A stretch of DNA of 46,363 nucleotides, taken from positions 1 to 46,363 of the forward strand of contig JBAUID010000233.1 of NCBI GenBank assembly GCA_049680625.1, written 5' to 3'. Positions 8,399 to 16,130 of this stretch are shown piece after piece; position 1 is the stretch's first letter, and each line of letters opens with the position of its first letter. The notes beneath the pieces were generated by a model that worked only from the letters and a program-made list of their open reading frames with translations, ran no database searches and was not told where the DNA came from. The translations under genes were made by a program, and so were the position numbers. Source of the stretch: JAUIAI01 sp049680625 (GTDB lineage: Bacteria > Pseudomonadota > Gammaproteobacteria > Burkholderiales > Burkholderiaceae_E).

Positions 8399-9406
8399 TC
8401 AGAAAGCTTCCCGAATTGTTGGACCAATGACTTTTCGGGCTGTATCAAAAACGTCGGAAACCTCAGCGTTTTCCAACCAGCCCTTGTCGCGCAAGGCCGC
8501 ATGGCATGCCGGCAGATTGTAGTGCGGAATCGCCGGATACAAATGATGCTCAACATGGTAGTTCACGCAATGCGGAAACAATGCCCGGATTAACCAGCGG
8601 GGGCCAAGATTGGTTCGCGCTGCCGTCAATGGCGAGCTGATATCACTGACGGCACCGTGTTCAAGAATTGCCCGGAATCGAAGAACAGCCTGCAACACCG
8701 TAATCAACGGCAGAACCCACAGGATCAGATATTGCGGCAGGTACCCCGCCGCCCACGCACACAGTGGCGCAGCAATATGGAATGCCACCACCAGCCAACG
8801 GTCCCGGCGTGCGGCAGCACGCAGGGTCGGCGCCGTGTCATCAAGCGGTGTCAGGCGTACGCCATCCCCACCAATAACGGACGGCGAACCCAAAAAATAC
8901 CCATAGGTTTTGTGTGCCGTCAAACCGGCAAGATCGCGTAACAATTTCTTAGCAAGATAGGCTCGACCGCGAGGATAGCCGCCGTGTAACGGAATATCCG
9001 GGTCACTGGGGCCGTACAAATCATTGTGATGCAGGCGATGAACTATCCGGTACGAACACATCGAAATACCAACAACGGTAGCCAGCATTCGGCCGACCCT
9101 GTCATTGAGTGCGCGTGACCGGAATAATCGATAGTGGGCCGCATCATGCGCAAGAACAAACAACGCCTGCTGAGACAAGGCGATTGGCAAGGCCAGAGTT
9201 GGCAAAAGCCACCACCAGGTTTCCCACAGGATTAATCCGGTGCTGAGAAGCACCGCTATCACACCAAGGTTGAGCGCAATCGAGCGCCACGCCAATGCGT
9301 CATTCATCGCTGTGAGTTCGCGCAGCACATCTGGCGGCAAATGATGCCGGCGTCGCGTGTCGTCCCGAAACTCACTACCGTTGCCGGTTTGAATCGTTTC
9401 TGTCAT
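8399..9406 (-). CDS. fatty acid desaturase family protein
   Basis: This is a 335-residue integral membrane di-iron enzyme. Three histidine boxes are intact: HDAAH at residues 87-91, HRLHH at 123-127 and HVEHH at 284-288, with hydrophobic membrane spans between the first two and the third. The DPDIPLHGGYPRG segment after the second box and HHLYPAIPHYNLP after the third are typical of the desaturase/beta-carotene hydroxylase superfamily. The start at 9406 is chosen because longer frames add an atypical Arg/Cys-rich stretch. No strong ribosome site is seen, so the start is uncertain. The gene is convergent with the SDR gene and divergent from the racemase-like gene. It could act on a fatty acyl chain or another hydrophobic substrate. 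Confidence 0.9.
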   Translation of the reverse strand: MTETIQTGNGSEFRDDTRRRHHLPPDVLRELTAMNDALAWRSIALNLGVIAVLLSTGLILWETWWWLLPTLALPIALSQQALFVLAHDAAHYRLFRSRALNDRVGRMLATVVGISMCSYRIVHRLHHNDLYGPSDPDIPLHGGYPRGRAYLAKKLLRDLAGLTAHKTYGYFLGSPSVIGGDGVRLTPLDDTAPTLRAAARRDRWLVVAFHIAAPLCAWAAGYLPQYLILWVLPLITVLQAVLRFRAILEHGAVSDISSPLTAARTNLGPRWLIRALFPHCVNYHVEHHLYPAIPHYNLPACHAALRDKGWLENAEVSDVFDTARKVIGPTIREAF

Positions 9407-9529
9407 GAATCGTAGTCTACTACCGGTGACGCCTGCGCACCATCTACAGGCTCGCCTTACAACCCGGCTGACGAGCATCACCCACCCAAAGTGGCGTGTA
9501 ATATTCGGTCAAGAAAACTGGGAAAAAAA

Positions 9530-10273
9530 ATGAAAATCCTGATCCTGAATCCGAATATGAGCATCGAAATGACCAACCGGATGGGTGACGTGGCATCCCG
9601 GGTTATTGCTCCGGACACTGAAATTGTTCTCGCCACTGCCCAACGCGGCTTCCCGTATATTTCATCTCGGGCAGAGGCGCAAATTGCCGGGGCCATTGTC
9701 CTGGAAATGATTGCCGAACAAATATCGACTATTGACGCCGTGGTTATCGCCGCTTACGGTGACCCGGGATTACGAGCGGCGCGAGAGTTATTCGATTTGC
9801 CGGTTGTCGGTATGGCAGAAGCGGCGATGTTAACCGCTTGTATGGTTGGTGAACGTTTTTCGCTGGTGACATTTACCTCACATCTTGTTCCCTGGTATCT
9901 CGAATCAGTAGCCGCTGCCGGTTTGCAGTCGCGCCTGGCCAGTGTCAGAGTCCCGTCAGAGACATTTCGATCAGTGCTCGAGGTCCGCGATGAGTTACGC
10001 GAATTTCTGCTGACCGAAGTATCTCTGGCGGCCAGCGAAGACCGGGCCGACGCAGTAATTCTGAGCGGTGCCCCCCTGGCAGGGCTGGCCGCTGAAATTT
10101 GCAACCCTGCCGCTGTGCTTATTGATCCGATATCAGCCGCCGTCAAGCAGGCGGAAGCACTGGTGCGGGTTTGTCCGGGCGGCGCCAGCACCGGCAGTAT
10201 GAAACGCCCGCCGGCCAAAACCAGCATCGGATTAGACTCAGGCCTTGCCCGTTGGATAAATCGGGAGAATTAA
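9530..10273 (+). CDS. Asp/Glu/hydantoin racemase superfamily protein lacking both catalytic Cys
   Basis: This is a 247-residue cytoplasmic protein with the hydantoin racemase opening MKILILNPNMSIEMTNRM and the conserved GDPGL loop. The superfamily uses two cysteines as paired acid and base. The first, normally in an ACxGDPG context, is Ala75 here (IAAYGDPGL). The second, normally in LGCAGMAG, is Gly180 (LSGAPLAG). Racemase or decarboxylase chemistry of the usual type is therefore not expected, although the fold looks intact and the length is normal. The gene ends overlapping the convergent dihydropyrimidinase gene by 4 bases. A regulatory, binding or novel catalytic role in cyclic ureide metabolism is an inference. 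The start is ATG 9530, after a weak GGGA. Confidence 0.85.
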   Translation: MKILILNPNMSIEMTNRMGDVASRVIAPDTEIVLATAQRGFPYISSRAEAQIAGAIVLEMIAEQISTIDAVVIAAYGDPGLRAARELFDLPVVGMAEAAMLTACMVGERFSLVTFTSHLVPWYLESVAAAGLQSRLASVRVPSETFRSVLEVRDELREFLLTEVSLAASEDRADAVILSGAPLAGLAAEICNPAAVLIDPISAAVKQAEALVRVCPGGASTGSMKRPPAKTSIGLDSGLARWINREN

Positions 10274-11694
10274 TCGCGTCGTACAGGTAGCAGTGATGGT
10301 TTCGAGCACCGCAGAAATTGCCCATAACCGGCGCGCCCGACAAATTTTTTCTCGTGCCAGACTATCTGACCACGGGCAATAGTTGTCGCCGGCCACGCAC
10401 GAAGTTCACGACCTTCATAAGGCGTGTAGTCGACCGCGTGATGCAACATGCTATTTGTTATTTTTGTAGGTTGTTCATCCCAAATCACCATGTCCGCATC
10501 AGAACCCACGGCAATGGTTCCCTTGCGTGGATACAATCCATACAGTTTGGCGGGATTGGTTGCGGTCAGTTCAACAAATTGATTTATCGTGATCCGACCA
10601 CCCAAAACGCCTTCGGAATACAGTAAGGCCAGGCGGGTTTCCAGCCCTGGGATGCCGTTCGGAATATGGTCGAAGCTCACTTCCTGTCCGTCGGGCTTTT
10701 TCCCGGTTGGGTCGTCATACGAAAAAGGCGCATGGTCTGACGAAAATACCGTAAACAAGCCGTCGGCAATCCCGTCCCAAATCACTTCCTGGTTCTGCGC
10801 ATCGCGCGGTGGTGGGCTACAAACGCACCGCGCGCCATCATAGCTGTCGTCGATACCAAGATCTTCGGCAGTCAGAAACAAGTATTGCGGGCAGGTCTCG
10901 GCAAGGATGGGCATACCGCGGGCACGCGCCCACCGAATTTGTTCAACAGCTTCTCTGCCAGATACATGCACAATCAGAATAGGCACATCAACCAGTTCGG
11001 ACAATGCAATCGCCCGATGGGTCGCTTCACGCTCAACCAGCATCGGCCGGGAAGCCGCATGAAATCGCGGCGCTGTATTTCCCGCCTCGATCAGGCGCCG
11101 GGTCAGCCAGGCAATGCAATCGGCATTTTCTGCGTGAACCATTGTCATGGCGCCGTATGCACGTGCTACAGATAACACATCCAATACCTGGCCATCATCC
11201 AGTTTCAGATCGTCGTACGTCATGTAGATTTTGAACGAGGTATAGCCGTCTTTTATGAGCGCGGGCAATTCCTTTTCGATCACTTCAGGCGTCGGATCAC
11301 TGACAATTAAGTGAAACGCGTAATCGATGGCCGCTTTCCCATTGGCGCGCTGGTGATAATCGTCGACTGCAGCCACGAGGCTCTGCCCCTTGGCCTGGGC
11401 GGCAAACGGAATCACTGTGGTTGTCCCACCGCAGGCCGCTGACCGGGTGCCACTGACAAAGTCGTCTGTCATTCGAATTGGTGGCGGGACGGGTTGATCA
11501 AGATGGCAATGAGCATCAACACCACCTGGAGTTACGAAGCGACCCGAAGCGTCTAATTCACGCAACCCCTGGGGTAGATTTTTGCCAAGCATAACAACCT
11601 GCCCATGCTGAACCCCGATATCCGATTCAAAGACATCGGCAGCAGTGGCCACCCTGGCGTTTCTGATAACTAAATCGAGTTGACTGTCGGACAC
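10270..11694 (-). CDS. hydA: dihydropyrimidinase / D-hydantoinase
   Basis: This is a 474-residue amidohydrolase-fold enzyme that opens dihydropyrimidine or hydantoin rings to N-carbamoyl amino acids in the cytoplasm. The binuclear zinc ligands are visible: H62 and H64 (AHCHLDQP), carbamylated Lys155 (YTSFKIYMTYD), H187 (MVHAENAD), H243 (IVHVSG) and Asp320 (FSSDHAPF). Length and motif order match dihydropyrimidinases. The start is GTG with CAGGAGA about 9 bases upstream. No N-carbamoyl amidohydrolase gene is in the window, so the next pathway step must be elsewhere. It converges with the Cys-less hydantoin-racemase-like gene, suggesting a related function. Confidence 0.93.
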   Translation of the reverse strand: MSDSQLDLVIRNARVATAADVFESDIGVQHGQVVMLGKNLPQGLRELDASGRFVTPGGVDAHCHLDQPVPPPIRMTDDFVSGTRSAACGGTTTVIPFAAQAKGQSLVAAVDDYHQRANGKAAIDYAFHLIVSDPTPEVIEKELPALIKDGYTSFKIYMTYDDLKLDDGQVLDVLSVARAYGAMTMVHAENADCIAWLTRRLIEAGNTAPRFHAASRPMLVEREATHRAIALSELVDVPILIVHVSGREAVEQIRWARARGMPILAETCPQYLFLTAEDLGIDDSYDGARCVCSPPPRDAQNQEVIWDGIADGLFTVFSSDHAPFSYDDPTGKKPDGQEVSFDHIPNGIPGLETRLALLYSEGVLGGRITINQFVELTATNPAKLYGLYPRKGTIAVGSDADMVIWDEQPTKITNSMLHHAVDYTPYEGRELRAWPATTIARGQIVWHEKKFVGRAGYGQFLRCSKPSLLPVRRD

Positions 11695-11901
11695 GAGCGT
11701 GTTCTCCTGATGTTTGCAATCAATTTAGCCGAGACTTCAAACTTCAACAAATCGCCCGATAAATTCTCACCATTGTGTATAACCTAACCAAAGCGGGCCA
11801 TCTTCGTGCAACCACTGTCTTGGTTTGGTGCATATTCATTATCGAAACATAAGGCTTGGGACGCCACAAAATCGGATGCCAAATAAAGCATAATTAATCT
11901 C

Positions 11902-12624
11902 ATGAAGCGAACCCTGATTGGCGTACTGACGCCTTCATCAAATACAGTGCTCGAGCCGCTGACAAGCGCGATGCTGGCACCGCTCGCGGATGTTTCGGCG
12001 CATTTCGGACGCTTTGGCGTTACCGAAATTTCAATGTCGGCGCAGTCTCAGGCCCAGTTCGAACGAGAAAACCAACTGTCTGCCGCAGGCCTGCTCGCCG
12101 ATGCCCGCGTTGGCGCCATTGTCTGGAGCGGTACGTCAGCAAGCTGGCTTGGTTTTAACCGGGATGTCGACCTGTGCCGAGCCATTACCGAACTAACCCA
12201 GATACCAGCGGGGTCATCAGTACTGGCAGTTAACGAGTTATTCACACATTTTGGGGTAAAGAAATTTGGCCTGGTATCACCTTATATCGACGAGATTCAA
12301 CAAGGGATCATCACCAACTATGCGGCTCACGGGCTTGAGTGCGTCGCCGAAAGGCATTTGGGAGAATCACGTAATTTCGAATTCTCTGAGTTTTCAGAAC
12401 AACTAATCACCCGACTGATTCTTGAGGTTGCCGAGTCTAAGCCGGACGCAATTACTGTCATGTGCACCAATATGCGAGGCGCAAAAATTGCACCCGATCT
12501 CGAGCAACAAATCGGGATACCGGTTATTGATTCAACCTCTGCTGCGGTCTGGACTGGGTTGCGACTGGCTGGTGAAAGTCCGTCGCGGGTGCTGGGCTGG
12601 GGCAAAATATTTGAGATTGCCTAG
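11902..12624 (+). CDS. arylmalonate decarboxylase / maleate isomerase-like protein
   Basis: This is a 240-residue Asp/Glu racemase-superfamily protein. It opens with MKRTLIGVLTPSSNTVLEP, as maleate cis-trans isomerases do. The first catalytic loop reads WSGTSASWLGF (Gly77, no Cys) and the second reads VMCTNMRGAKIAP (Cys188). One Gly plus one Cys is the arrangement of bacterial arylmalonate decarboxylase, whose loop reads MGTSLSF and whose catalytic Cys is also residue 188. Racemases and maleate isomerases need both Cys. The C-terminal part (GIPVIDSTSAAVWTGLRLAG, LGWGKIF) also follows that family. Decarboxylation of a substituted malonate is therefore a reasonable hypothesis. The gene is divergent from the dihydropyrimidinase gene; no clear ribosome site precedes the ATG. 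Confidence 0.85.
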   Translation: MKRTLIGVLTPSSNTVLEPLTSAMLAPLADVSAHFGRFGVTEISMSAQSQAQFERENQLSAAGLLADARVGAIVWSGTSASWLGFNRDVDLCRAITELTQIPAGSSVLAVNELFTHFGVKKFGLVSPYIDEIQQGIITNYAAHGLECVAERHLGESRNFEFSEFSEQLITRLILEVAESKPDAITVMCTNMRGAKIAPDLEQQIGIPVIDSTSAAVWTGLRLAGESPSRVLGWGKIFEIA

Positions 12625-12692
12625 TATTTAAGGTTGCCTGCCAGTCGAGCCTGGTAATGGCGCTTACACCAGGTACTTGATCGCCTCCCAGA

Positions 12693-13334
12693 CTACTGGC
12701 TCACCGTACCCAGGGCCCGGTAACACGAACCAACCAGGTATCGTTTCTCAACCCGGATATCCGGGCAACGCGGCAACAACGGTGCCCAGGGTTCGCGCAA
12801 ACCGCGAAAAGTCGTCATGTAGCGCCTGGATCGTACGGCATTAAATAAATTGATCGGCGCCCCCCACCACCAGGGCAAAAAAGATAAGCCGGCAACCGCG
12901 ATACGGGCACCCGGTTTGCAGTGATCCAGCACTGCCGCAACGGCCTGTTCGTTTTGCAGCACATCGTGGGTGAACGACATCAGGACAGCGTCGTAGCGAT
13001 GTGCGATACGCAATTGCTCAACCGATGAGACAACAACGTCAATCGCAAATTCATCGGACGGCTGTTCCCCGACTCTCGCGTGCGCGTCCCTGACTCTTTC
13101 GCGCGCGATAGCGGCCATTTCCGGGCTGTGTTCAACCCCTGTCACCAGGCCTTGCCAATCAAGACTTTCAGCCAGGATTGGCAGGGTTTCGCCAGTCCCG
13201 CAGGCAATATCAAGCACCGACTCTCCCGGGCGCAACTGCAGCGACGCGATGGCATTACGTCGAATGACTTGTATTCGGTCAGCGGTCGCGTCGTAACCCT
13301 GCGCAAGATTGCGATATTCTTCCCGTGAACGCAC
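12693..13334 (-). CDS. class I SAM-dependent methyltransferase
   Basis: This is a protein of about 213 residues with the SAM-binding motif I VLDIACGTGETLPIL near residue 40, an acidic residue after the next strand (VTGVEHSPEM) and a post-motif YDAVLMSFTHDVLQ. The substrate is not evident; WWWGAPINLFNAVRSRRYMT in the C-terminal part resembles small-molecule or quinone-type methyltransferases. The start is GTG without a ribosome site. The frame stays open upstream to about 13391 and reads INYKSFLKNWVEPPDPVRSR, which looks coding-like but holds no ATG, GTG or TTG. The true N-terminus may therefore be longer, from a rare start codon. Confidence 0.8.
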   Translation of the reverse strand: MRSREEYRNLAQGYDATADRIQVIRRNAIASLQLRPGESVLDIACGTGETLPILAESLDWQGLVTGVEHSPEMAAIARERVRDAHARVGEQPSDEFAIDVVVSSVEQLRIAHRYDAVLMSFTHDVLQNEQAVAAVLDHCKPGARIAVAGLSFLPWWWGAPINLFNAVRSRRYMTTFRGLREPWAPLLPRCPDIRVEKRYLVGSCYRALGTVSQ

Positions 13335-13423
13335 CGGGTCGGGCGGTTCGACCCAGTTTTTTAGAAAAGATTTGTAGTTAATCGTTTTTACCCGTCAGAC
13401 AAAAGATCAATCCACGACAGCCA

Positions 13424-14617
13424 TCAAGAGACTTCGCCGATCGAGAAATCACATTTTTCACTCCACGTTCTTACCGCCGAAATACACTGCGCCATTTGTT
13501 CCGGTTGATTCGAATAGTAGTGGGTCGCACCGGCAATCTCGACATAGGTCTTGTCCGACGTTGCCAGCGCATCCCTTATCGCTGGATTATGAGTTGCCGG
13601 CACGGCGTCATCTGCCTGGTTCACTATTTGAATCACAGGAGTATTGCGAATTCGTGCCGCGTTGGCCGGCCCCTTCGCATTTGACAGGTCAAAACTCCAC
13701 TGGCTCAACCAGGAACGACAAGTACTGAATCGTGCCAGCCCTGCCGGGCCGACATTGACCACTCTCGGATCTCCAAGATAACAATGATTGGCTACGCGCC
13801 CGTTCGGGTCCAGGTTTGTGTCGATCCAGCGTGGGTCGCACATCGTTCGGTGCACAATAAACGCTCTCTCCACTTCGGGGTCGTCTTTTTCCTGCAATCG
13901 CGCCAACATTTGCTGGCACCACTGGGTTATTCGACGGTTACGATCCACTTGCGCCTGGCGAAAACGCTTAACGAACACGGCATCGAACGGCGCTTTGAAT
14001 GGGCATTGCGGTGAATAAATGTCTAATTCGATATCGCGATTGTCCGGATGGCTTTCATCAAGTACCGACGGGTCCAGCCATTCAGTCAGGGTTTCTGCCC
14101 GTGACAGATGGGCAGCGATAAATATCAAGCCATCAGCAGCCGGTAAATTGGCAGCGACCAGATCCACCGGATCACCTGCCGGGGTGTGGGTAACGGTTGC
14201 CTGCTCTGCCTGAGCCTGATAAAAAAGTGACAACGATCCACCACCAGACCAGCCGACCAACACCACTTTCTTGTAGCCCGCTGTTTCACGTGCCCAACGT
14301 ACCCAGGCGCCCAGGTCGATGGCAACTTTTTCCATAATCAACGCACTGTCGTTTTTTGGATACCGGCTGGCGGCACACAGCACGTGAAAACCCGCACTAG
14401 CGAGTGCTGTCGGCATTGGTAATAAGTGCAGGGTAGAACTGGGATGCATGAACAGATAGACGGTATCGGCCGCAACCTCTGGGCGGTATAGACGCTGGCC
14501 CTCAATAGCAACCAGGCCCTGGCTGCCAGAAAATCCATAAGTCTCGGTAAACGCCGATTGTTCGCTATACCGAACAACAATCGCTTCGCGCTGATAGTTT
14601 TGATTTCTTGTCGACAT
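13424..14617 (-). CDS. alpha/beta hydrolase
   Basis: The product is 397 residues from ATG 14617, preceded by GGAGAG; longer in-frame extensions run through the divergent VOC gene and are rejected. It shows a nucleophile elbow VGWSGGGS with Ser124, an oxyanion-region strand VYLFMHPSS near residue 55, a probable Asp in VNQADDAVP and a His in GATHYY near the C-terminus, giving a complete Ser-Asp-His set. A lid-like insertion of about 150 residues (ANLPAADGLIF to PAGLARFSTC) separates the Ser from the Asp. No signal peptide is seen, so it is probably cytoplasmic. The position opposite a VOC ring-cleavage-type gene suggests hydrolysis of an ester, lactone or C-C bond in a catabolic pathway. The substrate is unknown. 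Confidence 0.86.
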   Translation of the reverse strand: MSTRNQNYQREAIVVRYSEQSAFTETYGFSGSQGLVAIEGQRLYRPEVAADTVYLFMHPSSTLHLLPMPTALASAGFHVLCAASRYPKNDSALIMEKVAIDLGAWVRWARETAGYKKVVLVGWSGGGSLSLFYQAQAEQATVTHTPAGDPVDLVAANLPAADGLIFIAAHLSRAETLTEWLDPSVLDESHPDNRDIELDIYSPQCPFKAPFDAVFVKRFRQAQVDRNRRITQWCQQMLARLQEKDDPEVERAFIVHRTMCDPRWIDTNLDPNGRVANHCYLGDPRVVNVGPAGLARFSTCRSWLSQWSFDLSNAKGPANAARIRNTPVIQIVNQADDAVPATHNPAIRDALATSDKTYVEIAGATHYYSNQPEQMAQCISAVRTWSEKCDFSIGEVS

Positions 14618-14686
14618 CTCGCTCTCCATCGAATTGAAGCTTACACTGGCGACTGGCAGGCGGGCAGGCAGACAGGAAAAATCAGC

Positions 14687-15187
14687 GTGAGCACAGTCAA
14701 CATCAAACAACTTCACCATTTCGCATATCGATGCCGGGACGCGGAAGAAACCCGGGCATTCTATGAAGACGTTCTTGGGCTTGAATTGGCGCACGTCATC
14801 AAGGCGGACACGGTACCGAGCACCGGTGAGTACTGCCCCTATGTTCACATTTTTTTTAAGATGGCTGACAATTCTTATATTGCATTTTTTGACCTCGGCG
14901 ATAACAAGGCCACCGTACCTGACCCCGACACCCCACCATGGGTGAATCACCTCGCCCTTGAAGTGACCGACGAAGCGCAGTTGCTTGTTATGAAAGAAAA
15001 GCTGCAGACCCACGGAGTCGACGTCACCGGGCCTGTCGATCACGGCTTTGTGAAGTCAATATATTTCTTTGACCCAAACGGACTGCGTTCAGAGCTGACT
15101 TGTCGTACCAAGCCAGCTGAATACATGTTGGAGCGACAGCGGGAAGCCCATTCAGAACTGGCCTCATGGACCGGGAGGAAGCGTTAG
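14687..15187 (+). CDS. VOC family protein (glyoxalase / extradiol dioxygenase fold)
   Basis: This is a 166-residue protein from GTG 14687, preceded by AGGAAA. It holds two beta-alpha-beta-beta-beta modules. The first opens with IKQLHHFAYRCRDAEETRAF and YEDVLGLELAHV, and the second with WVNHLALEVTDEAQLLVM. Metal-ligand candidates are His10 or His11, the His in WVNHLALEV and the Glu in GLRSELTC. The sequence SIYFFDPNGLRSELT is the classic VOC terminal signature. It is divergent from the alpha/beta hydrolase gene and lies 36 bases before a DMT exporter gene. It may be a dioxygenase, isomerase or resistance protein; the sequence does not decide. Confidence 0.88.
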   Translation: MSTVNIKQLHHFAYRCRDAEETRAFYEDVLGLELAHVIKADTVPSTGEYCPYVHIFFKMADNSYIAFFDLGDNKATVPDPDTPPWVNHLALEVTDEAQLLVMKEKLQTHGVDVTGPVDHGFVKSIYFFDPNGLRSELTCRTKPAEYMLERQREAHSELASWTGRKR

Positions 15188-15223
15188 CCGTCTTAGCGTT
15201 AGGCTGTTCCTGAAGCACACCTA

Positions 15224-16093
15224 ATGCCCGAAGCCGCCTACCTGGTCAGCGCAGTAGCACTGACCGTCAGCCTTGTGTTCGGTCTGGCCAATCACATTCA
15301 GCACGTCGCCCTGCAGCATATGGACGTTCGCAGTGGAACGATGATTATTGTCGGGGTTGGGCTATCGCTCCTGCTGATACTGTCACCCGCCTACCTGGAC
15401 CTCACTACCCTGAGTTTTCGAGCTGTTTTCTGGTTCGCCCTCGGTGGTCTGATCGTACCCGCGTTATCGATGACGCTGCATACCAAGAGTATTGGTCAGC
15501 TTGGTCCGGCCATTACCTCAGCCCTGACATCAACCTCCCCTCTCTTTGCCATTACCATCGCCCTGATCTTTCTGAATGAAGATGGTGGCATTCGGCTGTA
15601 CACCGGTACCGCCATAATTATCGGCGGCATCATATATATTGCTCTACGGTCGCGGCAAATTAAGGCCACCTGGCCGCTCTGGGCACTGCTTTTCCCATTG
15701 GGCGCTGCGTTTTGTCGAGCGAGTTCTTACAATGTAATCAAGATTGGCCTGGCTGATTTACCCAACCCTTTGACTGCGGCTCTGGTTGGCTCGACGGTAT
15801 CGCTGATTGTCCTGAGCGCAATCCAGATCATTGGCAGACACCCGATGCCGCGCTGGAATCCCGGCTACGGTTGGTTTGCCCTGTGCGGAGTTCTCAATGG
15901 CATCGGCCTGATTGGGCTGAACATTGCGCTGCACCTGGGCACGGTAACTTTGGTGTCACCGTTGGTCGCTACAACGCCGGCGTTCACGTTGATACTTGGC
16001 TGGCTGTATTTTCGAAAAGAAACGGTTGGATGGCAAACCGTTGTCGCAATGGCAGTAATTTTCGTCGGGTGTCTGCTGATAATTTTTCGCTGA
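15224..16093 (+). CDS. EamA / DMT family transporter
   Basis: This is a 289-residue inner-membrane protein with ten hydrophobic segments arranged as two five-segment EamA repeats. The repeat ends are marked by TSALTSTSPLFAITIALIFL in the first half and LVSPLVATTPAFTLILGWLY in the second. Length is typical of drug/metabolite exporters. Such proteins export amino acids, purines or other metabolites. The substrate here is unknown, but the gene follows the VOC gene closely and may share its transcript. The ribosome binding site before ATG 15224 is weak. Confidence 0.9.
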   Translation: MPEAAYLVSAVALTVSLVFGLANHIQHVALQHMDVRSGTMIIVGVGLSLLLILSPAYLDLTTLSFRAVFWFALGGLIVPALSMTLHTKSIGQLGPAITSALTSTSPLFAITIALIFLNEDGGIRLYTGTAIIIGGIIYIALRSRQIKATWPLWALLFPLGAAFCRASSYNVIKIGLADLPNPLTAALVGSTVSLIVLSAIQIIGRHPMPRWNPGYGWFALCGVLNGIGLIGLNIALHLGTVTLVSPLVATTPAFTLILGWLYFRKETVGWQTVVAMAVIFVGCLLIIFR

Positions 16094-16116
16094 TCGGCAA
16101 CCCGCAATTTGCCGAT
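16093..16116. terminator. hairpin between convergent genes
   Basis: ATCGGCAA and TTGCCGAT form an 8-bp stem with an 8-base loop in the 37-bp space between the converging transporter and lactonase-like genes. There is no T-run on either side, so intrinsic termination is doubtful. It may act as a bidirectional rho-dependent stop or 3'-end stabiliser. Confidence 0.3.
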
Positions 16117-16130
16117 TCTGCGTCAAGCCT

